DNA of 36,203 bases from Neoluteolibacter marinus (lineage in GTDB: Bacteria; Verrucomicrobiota; Verrucomicrobiia; Verrucomicrobiales; Akkermansiaceae), in the NCBI RefSeq assembly GCF_014904755.1, contig NZ_JACZFQ010000110.1, forward strand, positions 1-36,203, written 5' to 3'. The notes under the pieces are model-generated. The model saw only the letters and a list, made by a program, of their open reading frames with translations. It ran no database searches and was not told where the DNA came from. The position numbers and the translations under genes are program-made. Positions 12,102 to 19,671 of the stretch are shown here, one piece after another (position 1 is the first letter of the stretch; every line of letters begins with the position of its first letter).

Positions 12102-13280
12102 ATGTCCCTCGACCTCGCCACCTCCCTTTCCGACCTCGCCGCCGACGCCTCCGCCGGCCTCAAGGAACAATTCGGCTGCGATGCCAGCGTTGTGGCCGCT
12201 GCTCCCGGCCGCGTGAACCTGATCGGCGAGCACATCGACTACTGCGACGGCTTCGTCATGCCGTTCGCGATCGACCGCTACATCGTCATGGCCGCCGCGC
12301 TTAACGGCACCGGCCAGGCCCGCGTCGCCACGGCGCTCGGGGGCGAGCCGGCGATCCTCGAATTGAACGTTCCGCAACAGGTCGGCACCCCGAAATGGGC
12401 CAACTACCTGCGCGGGGTGTTCCAGGGCTTCCAGGACCGCGGCCATCACCTCCCCGGCTTCGATGCCTTCATCATTTCGTCGGTCCCCGGCGGTGCCGGC
12501 CTCTCCTCCTCCGCCGCGCTGGAGTGCTGCATGGCCACCTTGCTCGAGGGCCTGGTCGACACGGTCCTCGACACCAAGGAGAAGGCGCTTCTCTGCCAGA
12601 AGGCGGAGCACGACTTCGCCAGCGTCCCCTGCGGCATCATGGACCAGTTCGCCTCCGCCTTCGGCAAGCCGAACCGGCTGGTGCTGATCGATTGCATGAC
12701 CGGGGAACCGGAAATGGTGCCCTTCGAGAACCCCGACCTAACGGTCCTCATCGCCAACACGATGGTCCACCACGAGCTGTCGGACGGCGGCTATGCCGCC
12801 CGCCGCAAGAACACCGAGGAAGGCCTCGCCGCGATCGGCAAGAAATCCTGGCGCGACGCCACCGCCGCCGACGTCGAGTCCCGCTGGACCTCGATGGGCG
12901 ACCCGGTGAACCGCCGTTCGCGCCACGTCGTCGGTGAAATCGCCCGCACCATCGCCGCCGCCGAGGCGCTTGCAAAGAATGACTTCGAGGCCCTCGGACC
13001 CTTGATGGCGGCCAGCCACGACTCCCTTCGCGACGACTTCGAGGTGTCTTGCAAGGAGCTCGACCTGATGGTGGAAATCGCCCGCGCGATCGGCCGCAGC
13101 GGCGGTGTGATCGGCGCCCGCATGACCGGCGGCGGCTTCGGCGGATCAACCGTGACCTTGTGCGAGTCGCGCAAGGCCGAGGCGATCGCCGCCACCATGG
13201 CCGAAAAATACAAGGAGGCCACCGGCATCACCCCGCAGATCTTCGCGTCGCGGCCTTCACTCGGCGCCCACCTGATGTGA
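12102..13280 (+). CDS. galK: Galactokinase
   Basis: A 392-residue GHMP kinase that phosphorylates galactose to galactose 1-phosphate with ATP in the cytoplasm. All three family motifs are present: GRVNLIGEHIDYCDG (residues 36-50, the galactokinase signature), the ATP-binding loop PGGAGLSSSAALE (129-141), and MTGGGFGGSTV (from 341). Length is normal. ATG 12102 is chosen because it gives MSLDLATSL just before the domain; an extension to 12003 would overlap lacZ by 71 bases with Pro/Arg-rich residues. No terminator separates it from lacZ, so the two are probably co-transcribed. galT and galE are not in this window. Confidence 0.96.
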   Translation: MSLDLATSLSDLAADASAGLKEQFGCDASVVAAAPGRVNLIGEHIDYCDGFVMPFAIDRYIVMAAALNGTGQARVATALGGEPAILELNVPQQVGTPKWANYLRGVFQGFQDRGHHLPGFDAFIISSVPGGAGLSSSAALECCMATLLEGLVDTVLDTKEKALLCQKAEHDFASVPCGIMDQFASAFGKPNRLVLIDCMTGEPEMVPFENPDLTVLIANTMVHHELSDGGYAARRKNTEEGLAAIGKKSWRDATAADVESRWTSMGDPVNRRSRHVVGEIARTIAAAEALAKNDFEALGPLMAASHDSLRDDFEVSCKELDLMVEIARAIGRSGGVIGARMTGGGFGGSTVTLCESRKAEAIAATMAEKYKEATGITPQIFASRPSLGAHLM

Positions 13281-13311
13281 GGCCCCGGATCGATTGAAAG
13301 CAGGGCGGATC

Positions 13312-13326
13312 TCCGGACGTTCCGGA
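13312..13326. repeat. Short palindromic hairpin TCCGGA-CGT-TCCGGA
   Basis: Two copies of TCCGGA, itself palindromic, flank CGT between the galK stop and the ATG of the DUF1592 gene. It could be a weak terminator or a leader hairpin; it has no T-run. Confidence 0.4.
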
Positions 13327-13335
13327 CTCTGCCCG

Positions 13336-15192
13336 ATGTCGATCCGTCTCCTCGCCGCCCTGCTTTCCTGCCTGCCGCTTGTCGTCAGGGCGGACGGCTT
13401 TGCCGACGTCGCCACCCCGCTGCTCGCCAAGTACTGCTACGACTGCCACGGCGAGAAGAAGCAGAAGGGCGGGATCGAGGTGCATCAACTCGACTCCGCC
13501 GACGCGGCTCTCCGGCACCACCGCTTCCTCGCCAACATCGCCGAGCAGGTCGAACTCGGCGACATGCCGCCCGACGACGAGGATCTCCTCCCGTCGGATG
13601 CCGAGCGCGCCGCGCTGGTCGATGAGATCCGCTCGGTGCTGAAGAAACTCGAGACCGGCGATTTCCCCCGCAATCCGGGCCGCACCACGGTGCGCCGGCT
13701 CAATCGCAACGAGTACAACCACACCGTCCGCGACCTCTTCGGCATCACCTTCCAGCCCGGCCGCGACTTCCCCTCCGACGGGGCCGGCGGCGAGGGCTTC
13801 GACAACGTCGGCGACGCCCTCTTCGTCCACCCCGGCTTGATGGAGAAATACCTGGCCGCCTCGAAGAAGGTGGTCGCCGCCATCTACGATGACCCCAAGC
13901 ACCTCGACCGGGTGCTGGTGGCACGGCCTTCCGACCAAACCCCGCCGGACCGGGCGGCCCGCACCACCCTCCTCACCCACGCCTCGCTGGCTTTCCGCCG
14001 CCGGGTCACGGACGACGACCTGGCTCCGATGCTCGGGCTATTCGCCAAGCATCTCACCGCGGGCGATAGCTACGAGGAGTCGATGCGCATCCCGTTGCAG
14101 TCGCTGCTGGTCAACCCCTCGTTCCTGTTTCGCATCGAGGCCGACCAGGAGGGCAAGTCCGAGTGGCCCGTCGACGATTTCGAGCTGGCAACCCGCCTCT
14201 CCTATTTCCTCTGGGCCTCGATGCCCGACCGCCAGCTCCTGCGCCTGGCGGACCTGGGCAAGCTCTCCGATCCCGCCACCCTCCGCGCCGAAGCCCTGCG
14301 CATGATAGCCGATCCCCGGGCGGAAACCCTCGGCCGCCATTTCGCCGGCCAGTGGCTCGGCTTCGACGACCTCCGCGAAGTCGCCGAGCCTGACACCACC
14401 CGCTTCCCCGAGTTCACCCCGACCTTGCGGGTCGCGATGTACCGCGAGTCGGTCGATTTTTTCAACCACCTCATCCAGGCGAACCGGCCGGCCACGGAGC
14501 TGATCCAGTCCGATTACACCTTCGCCAATGGCGAACTCGCCAAACTCTACGACATCGGCGGGGTTACCGGACCGGAACTCCGTAAGGTCGCGCTCACGGA
14601 TCCGAATCGCGGCGGGGTCATCGGCCAGGCGGCGATCCTCACCGCGACCTCGCTGCCGCTGCGGACCAGCCCGGTCCGCCGCGGCAAGTGGATCCTCGAC
14701 ACCCTGCTCGGCACGCCACCGCCCCCGCCGCCCCCGGATGCCGGTGTGCTGCCCCCCGACGACAAGTCGACCGAAGGCCTGTCGTTCCGCGAAACCCTCG
14801 AGATCCACCGCACCAAGGCGAGTTGCGCCGGTTGCCACGAGAAGATCGATCCGCTCGGCTTCGGCCTGGAAAACTTCGACGCGATCGGCCGCTGGCGGAC
14901 GGTCGACGCCAACGGCAAGCCCGTGGACTCCCTCGCCACCCTGCCCGGCGACATCACCTTCTCCAACCCGGCCGAACTCAAGAAGCTGCTGCTTTCCTCC
15001 GACGAACTTTTCCTCCGCAATCTCAGCCGCAAAATGCTTGGCTATGCCCTGGGTCGTCCGCTGGAGTACTACGATGAAGCGGTCGTGACCGATCTGGTCA
15101 CCAGGCTCCGGGCCGACGACCTGAAAATGCAATCGCTGGTCCTCGCCGTCGTCGAGTCCCCCCCGTTCCGCAACCGCAGCTCAAGCCGATGA
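13336..15192 (+). CDS. DUF1592 domain protein with c-type heme sites (planctomycete cytochrome family)
   Basis: A 618-residue exported protein. A signal peptide (MSIRLLAALLSCLPLVVRADG) is followed by a PSCyt1-like cytochrome domain with heme motif CYDCH (Cys34, Cys37, His38). Then come the usual modules of this family: RTTVRRLNRNEYNHTVRDLFGI (DUF1587), RLSYFLWASMPDRQLLRLA (DUF1592), a Pro-rich stretch TPPPPPPPDAGVLPP, a second CxxCH (CAGCH at 497-501) with KIDPLGFGLENFDAIGRWR (DUF1588), and a C-terminal DUF1585-like part. These proteins are known from Planctomycetes and Verrucomicrobia; their reaction is not established, though heme binding suggests periplasmic redox chemistry. ATG 13336 is set by the signal peptide. 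Its stop overlaps the next start (ATGA, 15189-15192). Confidence 0.92.
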   Translation: MSIRLLAALLSCLPLVVRADGFADVATPLLAKYCYDCHGEKKQKGGIEVHQLDSADAALRHHRFLANIAEQVELGDMPPDDEDLLPSDAERAALVDEIRSVLKKLETGDFPRNPGRTTVRRLNRNEYNHTVRDLFGITFQPGRDFPSDGAGGEGFDNVGDALFVHPGLMEKYLAASKKVVAAIYDDPKHLDRVLVARPSDQTPPDRAARTTLLTHASLAFRRRVTDDDLAPMLGLFAKHLTAGDSYEESMRIPLQSLLVNPSFLFRIEADQEGKSEWPVDDFELATRLSYFLWASMPDRQLLRLADLGKLSDPATLRAEALRMIADPRAETLGRHFAGQWLGFDDLREVAEPDTTRFPEFTPTLRVAMYRESVDFFNHLIQANRPATELIQSDYTFANGELAKLYDIGGVTGPELRKVALTDPNRGGVIGQAAILTATSLPLRTSPVRRGKWILDTLLGTPPPPPPPDAGVLPPDDKSTEGLSFRETLEIHRTKASCAGCHEKIDPLGFGLENFDAIGRWRTVDANGKPVDSLATLPGDITFSNPAELKKLLLSSDELFLRNLSRKMLGYALGRPLEYYDEAVVTDLVTRLRADDLKMQSLVLAVVESPPFRNRSSSR

Positions 15193-15575
15193 AATCTTCA
15201 TTCCAAAGACTCCTGAGGCCGGTCAAGGACGCCGAGTTCATCTCTCCCGGTCTGCTCATGCTGATGATCGGACTGGCCTTGGGGATCGCCACCTGGATGG
15301 CCGCCGGGGCTACCGGCGATTGGCTGGCTGCCGGACTGCCTTTTGCTGCCGGGGTCGGCCTACTGATGAAACGACTGGCGGGCTCCGTGCTGCTGGTCAT
15401 CACCCTTGGCTGGTGGTGCGTTGAAGCCATCTCGCGTGCCAGTTTTTCAGACAGAGGCGCTATCAGCCTCCTCTTGTCCATCGCCTTCCTGGTCTCGATG
15501 GTCTGCTGCCTCATTTGCCAGTTCCAGTATCACCTGGCCCGCCACCGCTCCTCCACTCAACCCGGAATCCGATAA
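15189..15575 (+). CDS. Small membrane protein wedged between DUF1592 and DUF1552 genes
   Basis: This 128-residue protein is not recognised. It has about four hydrophobic segments (around residues 20-38, 46-58, 64-80 and 90-110), a basic N-terminus (MKSSFQRLLRPVKD) and a basic C-terminal tail. Its ATG overlaps the DUF1592 stop by four bases and its stop lies three bases before the DUF1552 ATG, so it is tightly built into the operon. Base use is less GC-biased than in its neighbours. It could anchor or assist the exported partners, or be an unrelated passenger; nothing in the sequence decides this. Confidence 0.78.
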   Translation: MKSSFQRLLRPVKDAEFISPGLLMLMIGLALGIATWMAAGATGDWLAAGLPFAAGVGLLMKRLAGSVLLVITLGWWCVEAISRASFSDRGAISLLLSIAFLVSMVCCLICQFQYHLARHRSSTQPGIR

Positions 15576-15578
15576 TCC

Positions 15579-16985
15579 ATGGCCAACTTCCAATCCCAGA
15601 AATGGCGGCTGCCGCGCCGGCAATTCCTCCGCGGTGCCGGTGCCACGCTGGCGCTGCCCTTCCTCGACGCCATGCGCCCGCTGATGGCCGCCGGTTCGTC
15701 GTCATCGCTGCCGGTCCGCATCGCGCTCCTTTACATGCCGAACGGCGTCCGCGCCGACCGTTGGACTCCGGAAGGCGACGGTTCGCGCTTCAAGCTTTCG
15801 CCGATCCTTTCCCCGCTCGAAAAGCACCGCGAGGACCTGCTGATCCTCACCGGCCTGCAGAACAAGGCGTCGTTCAGCGGCGACGGCCACTACGTGAAGA
15901 CCGGCGGCTGGCTCACCGGCACCACCATCACCAAGACCACCGGCTCCGACATCGCCGCCGGCGGCATTTCGATGGACCAGATCGCCGCGCAGCAACTCGG
16001 CCGCCACACCAAGCTGCCGTCGCTGGAACTGGGCACCGAACCGGTCGCCACCGGCATCGACACCAACGTCAACTACACCCGCCTCTACGCCTCCCACATC
16101 TCGTGGAAAACCTCGACCGTCCCGCTGCCCTGCGAGATCAACCCGCGGGTCGCCTTCGACCGCCTGTTCCGCACCCGCTCAAAGGGCGGGGAAAAACAAG
16201 CTGCCGATGACAAGTCGGTCCTCGATCTGGTCAGCGGCGACGCCAAACGTTTGCAGTCGCGGCTCGGCCAGGAAGACCGCCACAAGCTCGAGCAGTACCT
16301 CGAGTCGATCCGCGAGGTCGAACGCCGCATCGAGGCCGAGGCCGCCACCCTCGGCGCCGGGGAGAACCTCCCGCCCGATCTGCTCAAGCAGATGGACGCG
16401 CTCGACAAGCGCATCTCCAGGGCCATGGGCAAGGCCAGCCGCGAGGAGGAACTCAATTCGCGCCCGCGCTTCGACCACGGTGAACACTGCCGGATCATGA
16501 TGGACCTCCAGATGCTCGCCTTCTGGTCCGACTCCACGCGGGTTTCCTCGTTCATGTTCGGCAACGACGTCACCGGCCGGAACTTCTCGTTCCTCGACGG
16601 CGTCAACGGCGGCCACCACGACATCTCCCACCACAGCAACGACGGTTCGAAGCTCGACCAGTACGAACGGATCAACCGCTGGCACGTCGAGCAGTACGCC
16701 TACATGCTCGAGCGGATGAAGGAGATCAAGGAAGGCGACGGCAACCTGCTCGACCGGACCATGGTCGCCTTCGGTTCGCCGATCCGCGACGGCAACAGCC
16801 ACAACCCGCGCAACGTCCCGATCATCGTCGCCGGCGGCGCCAAGGCGGGGTTGAAGACCGGCAAGCACCTCGTCTACGAGGATGGCACCCCGCTCTGCGG
16901 TCTCTGGATCAACATGCTCGAAACCGCCGGCGTCGAGGCTCGCCAGCTCGGCGACGCCACCGACGGCTTGCGTGGCATCGCCTGA
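15579..16985 (+). CDS. DUF1552 (HXXSHH) Tat-exported protein
   Basis: The 468-residue product begins with a twin-arginine signal (LPRRQFLRGAGATLALPFLD, Arg13-Arg14) and belongs to the DUF1552 family, whose Pfam name HXXSHH is seen here as HDISHH (His347, Ser350, His351, His352). A charged helical stretch (about 205-275, HKLEQYLESIREVERRIEAE) lies in the middle, as usual for the family. DUF1552 genes typically accompany DUF1592 cytochrome genes, as here; the function is unknown, though the Tat signal implies export of a folded, perhaps metal-binding protein. Three bases separate it from the preceding membrane-protein gene. Confidence 0.92.
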   Translation: MANFQSQKWRLPRRQFLRGAGATLALPFLDAMRPLMAAGSSSSLPVRIALLYMPNGVRADRWTPEGDGSRFKLSPILSPLEKHREDLLILTGLQNKASFSGDGHYVKTGGWLTGTTITKTTGSDIAAGGISMDQIAAQQLGRHTKLPSLELGTEPVATGIDTNVNYTRLYASHISWKTSTVPLPCEINPRVAFDRLFRTRSKGGEKQAADDKSVLDLVSGDAKRLQSRLGQEDRHKLEQYLESIREVERRIEAEAATLGAGENLPPDLLKQMDALDKRISRAMGKASREEELNSRPRFDHGEHCRIMMDLQMLAFWSDSTRVSSFMFGNDVTGRNFSFLDGVNGGHHDISHHSNDGSKLDQYERINRWHVEQYAYMLERMKEIKEGDGNLLDRTMVAFGSPIRDGNSHNPRNVPIIVAGGAKAGLKTGKHLVYEDGTPLCGLWINMLETAGVEARQLGDATDGLRGIA

Positions 16986-17066
16986 CCGCCGCGGCCGGAC
17001 GAAATCACCGCGACTTCACGAACCCTTCTCATTGCCTTCCTCCAGTCACCGGGAAATCCGGTCACC

Positions 17067-17795
17067 ATGCGCGTCATCGTCCTGCTCCTGTTCCTTGCCG
17101 CCTGCGTCCGGGCCGCCCCCGAGAAGCAGATGATCGGCGGCATCACCTACCATGTTCTCCGTACCCCGGCCTCCGCGGTCCGGCTGGTCTGGAAGGACAA
17201 GGACGGGCGGCAGATCCGGACCTTCCCCGAAGCCGCGGCCCACGTCACCGCTGCCGGGGAGACCCCGCTGACGATCATGAACGGCGGCATCTTCGAACCC
17301 GGCGGCATTCCGAGCGGGCTGCTGATCCAGGACGGAAAGGAATGGCGGCCCGTCAACCGCAACCAAGGCAGGGGCAACTTCTTCCTCCAGCCCAACGGCA
17401 TCTTCCTGATCGGCCCGGACGGTGCCGCCGTAATCCGCACCGACGAGTATCCCGTGCCGAAGGGCGGCATCCGCCAGGCCGTGCAGTCCGGCCCGCTGTT
17501 GCTCCGGAACGGGAAGGTGCACCCTCAGTTCAACGCCACCTCGGAGTCGCGGCTCCATCGCAACGGCGTTGGCGTCTCGCGAACGGGGGAGGTTGTCTTC
17601 GCCATGACGGACTTTCGCTCGCCGAAGTACCCGAACTTGCACGAGTTCGCCGAGCTCTTCCGCCAGCTCGGCTGCGACGATGCGCTCTTCCTCGATGGCG
17701 ACCTCAGCCAAATGCGCAGCGGCAAGGAGATCCTGAAGCCGAGCAGTGACTTCGGCTCGTTCATCGCGGTGGTCGGTCCCGCGGCAAAGCCCTGA
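17067..17795 (+). CDS. Exported phosphodiester glycosidase family protein (NAGPA/DUF2233)
   Basis: A 242-residue protein with a signal peptide (MRVIVLLLFLAACVRAAP), possibly a lipoprotein because a Cys sits in the hydrophobic core. The rest fits the NAGPA/DUF2233 fold: MNGGIFEPGGIPSGLLI near residue 72, AVQSGPLLLRNGKVHPQFN, HRNGVGVSRTGEVVFAMTD, and a late LGCDDALFLDGDLSQM. The mammalian relative removes N-acetylglucosamine from a phosphodiester; bacterial members are thought to act on exopolysaccharide or wall sugars. Substrate here is unknown. The start follows DUF1552 by 81 bases, and the next gene converges on it. Confidence 0.88.
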   Translation: MRVIVLLLFLAACVRAAPEKQMIGGITYHVLRTPASAVRLVWKDKDGRQIRTFPEAAAHVTAAGETPLTIMNGGIFEPGGIPSGLLIQDGKEWRPVNRNQGRGNFFLQPNGIFLIGPDGAAVIRTDEYPVPKGGIRQAVQSGPLLLRNGKVHPQFNATSESRLHRNGVGVSRTGEVVFAMTDFRSPKYPNLHEFAELFRQLGCDDALFLDGDLSQMRSGKEILKPSSDFGSFIAVVGPAAKP

Positions 17796-17863
17796 GTGGA
17801 GAACAGGGCTTCACCGGGACCCGGTCGCAAGGGAAATTTGCCATCGAGCCGGCCCGCTGACCG

Positions 17864-19492
17864 CTACTTCGCGGCGGGCAACTCCGCCCGGTTCACGCCC
17901 GCCGCATCGTAGAACTTGAGGATCCCGTCGAGGCGGCTCCGGAAGCTGTCGTAGTTCTTCCGGTCCGCCGGCGTCCAGGCGATCTCGGCGACCGCGGCGA
18001 GGCGGGGAAAGGCCATGTATTCGACTTTCTTCCAGTCGTGCATGTATTCGGTCCATAGCTGGGCCTGCACGCCGATCACATGCTTCGCCTCCTCGGGACT
18101 CAGCCCCTGGGGCACTGGCTCATAGGCATAGACGTTGTCGATCGGGCGGAAGCCGCCGATCGTCTCGAATTCCAGGCCCTTGGCGAGCTCGTCCTTTTCC
18201 GGATGCTGGTAGTGGTCGAAGTAGAGCCGCTGGTTCGGCGCCATGATCACGTCGTGGCCTTCCTTGGCTGATGCCACCGCCGAGTGGACGGCATCACCCT
18301 GCCAGCACATCACCGTCGCGCTCGGGGCCAGCCCGCCCTCGCGGATCTCGTCCCAGCCGACGAGCTTGCGCCCCTTGGCATCCAGCATCTTCTCCACCCG
18401 CTTGATGAAGTAGCTCTGGACGTCGTGGCCGTTCTTCAGCCCTTCCTTTTCCATCAAGGCCTTCACACGCGGCGATTTCTCCCACTGGTCCTTCGGCGCC
18501 TCGTCGCCGCCGATGTGGATGTAGGTCGAGGGGAACAGCGCGCAAAGCTCCGTCAACACGTCGTCGACGAAGGCGAAGGTCTCTTCGGTCGGTGCCAGCG
18601 TGTACGGATGGACGCCCCAACGGGTCATCACTTTCGGCGCATACCCGGGAATGTCCGAATTGCCGAACTGTGGATACGCCGCGATCGCCGCGGCCATGTG
18701 CCCGGGCATGTCAATCTCGGGGACGATGGTGACATGGCGCTCCGCCGCATAGGCCACGATCTCCTTGATCTGGTCCTGGGTGTAGAAGCCGCCGTAGCGC
18801 TTGCCGTCGTCGGAATTGCGGTTGCCGTAGGGCGGCGTCGAATCACGGAAGGCTCCCACCTCGGTGAGCTTCGGGTACTTCTTGATCTCGATCCGCCACC
18901 CCTGGTCCTCCGTCAGGTGCCAATGGAAGACGTTGAACTTGTGGAAGGCCAACCAGTCGATGAAGCCCTTGATCTCATCGGCGGAGAAGAAGTGCCGGCC
19001 GACATCGAGGTGCATGCCGCGCCACCCGAAGCGCGGCTCGTCGGTGATGGTGAGCGCGGGAATCCCCGCCTCCTTCGAGTCCTTCCACACCCCGGCTCCG
19101 GGAGGTGGCAGCAGCTGGAGCAAACTACGGGTCCCGTACCAAACGCCGGCCGCATCCTTGCCCGTGACCTTCACGCCCTTCGGTCCCGCTTCCAACATAT
19201 AGCCACCCTCCTTCAGCGGCAGGCTGTCGTCGAGGTCGAGCCGGATCTCCGACGGCAGCAGGATCCGGAGCTCCTCGCGCACGATCTTCGGGGTCGACCC
19301 GGTCAGCGATTCCAGCGCCACCGCGAACAACTCGGCCTCTTTCGCCACATCCTTGTCGAAGCGGATGCCGGTTCCGCCCGAAAAAGCGAACTCGCCACCG
19401 CCCGCGGCCATCTCCTTGGGCAGCGGGATCAGCGACGGTTCGGCAACGGCGACGGCGGAGAGCAAGGCCAAGGCGAGGATGCTTTCTTTCAT
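17864..19492 (-). CDS. Exported beta-N-acetylhexosaminidase (GH20)
   Basis: A 542-residue GH20 enzyme that removes terminal N-acetylglucosamine or N-acetylgalactosamine from glycans. A signal peptide (MKESILALALLSAVAVAEP) precedes the GH20 N-terminal domain (about 20-140). The TIM barrel begins near RFGWRGMHLDVGRHFFSADE and shows FNVFHWHLTEDQGWRIEIK, VPEIDMPGHMAAAIAAYP, the catalytic Asp330-Glu331 pair in HIGGDEAPKDQW, and a late AQLWTEYMHD that shapes the active-site wall. Family chemistry is substrate-assisted retention. ATG 19492 is set by the signal peptide; the longer frame adds 12 unlikely residues. It stands alone, after a 179-base gap from recN. Confidence 0.95.
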   Translation of the reverse strand: MKESILALALLSAVAVAEPSLIPLPKEMAAGGGEFAFSGGTGIRFDKDVAKEAELFAVALESLTGSTPKIVREELRILLPSEIRLDLDDSLPLKEGGYMLEAGPKGVKVTGKDAAGVWYGTRSLLQLLPPPGAGVWKDSKEAGIPALTITDEPRFGWRGMHLDVGRHFFSADEIKGFIDWLAFHKFNVFHWHLTEDQGWRIEIKKYPKLTEVGAFRDSTPPYGNRNSDDGKRYGGFYTQDQIKEIVAYAAERHVTIVPEIDMPGHMAAAIAAYPQFGNSDIPGYAPKVMTRWGVHPYTLAPTEETFAFVDDVLTELCALFPSTYIHIGGDEAPKDQWEKSPRVKALMEKEGLKNGHDVQSYFIKRVEKMLDAKGRKLVGWDEIREGGLAPSATVMCWQGDAVHSAVASAKEGHDVIMAPNQRLYFDHYQHPEKDELAKGLEFETIGGFRPIDNVYAYEPVPQGLSPEEAKHVIGVQAQLWTEYMHDWKKVEYMAFPRLAAVAEIAWTPADRKNYDSFRSRLDGILKFYDAAGVNRAELPAAK

Positions 19493-19630
19493 GTGAGGCA
19501 CTTCAACGGTTCCGGCCGGCCCGGACAATCGGGAAAATGCGCAGCGCTACTGACAAAGCGGTCGTCGCGACGGAATCCACGGGAGGCCCTGGCATTGCGT
19601 CACTCCCAAAGGGGGAATAACCGGACATAC

Positions 19631-19670
19631 CCGCCCACTCAGGCGAGGCCATCCCCTCGACGCCGGGCGG
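19631..19670 (-). other. Hairpin just after recN, terminator-like without T-run
   Basis: An interrupted stem pairs CCGCCC (19631-19636) with GGGCGG (19665-19670), GGCG with CGCC, and AGG with CCT. It begins one base beyond the recN stop on the minus strand. There is no T-tract, so it could be a Rho-assisted terminator or a 3' stabiliser. The rest of the 179-base gap before the GH20 gene shows no convincing promoter. Confidence 0.45.
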
Positions 19671-19671
19671 A

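Noticed and set aside
17800..17830. Possible terminator between the convergent glycosidase and GH20 genes
   Set aside because: The ACCGGG/CCCGGT arms leave a one-base loop and there is no T-run.
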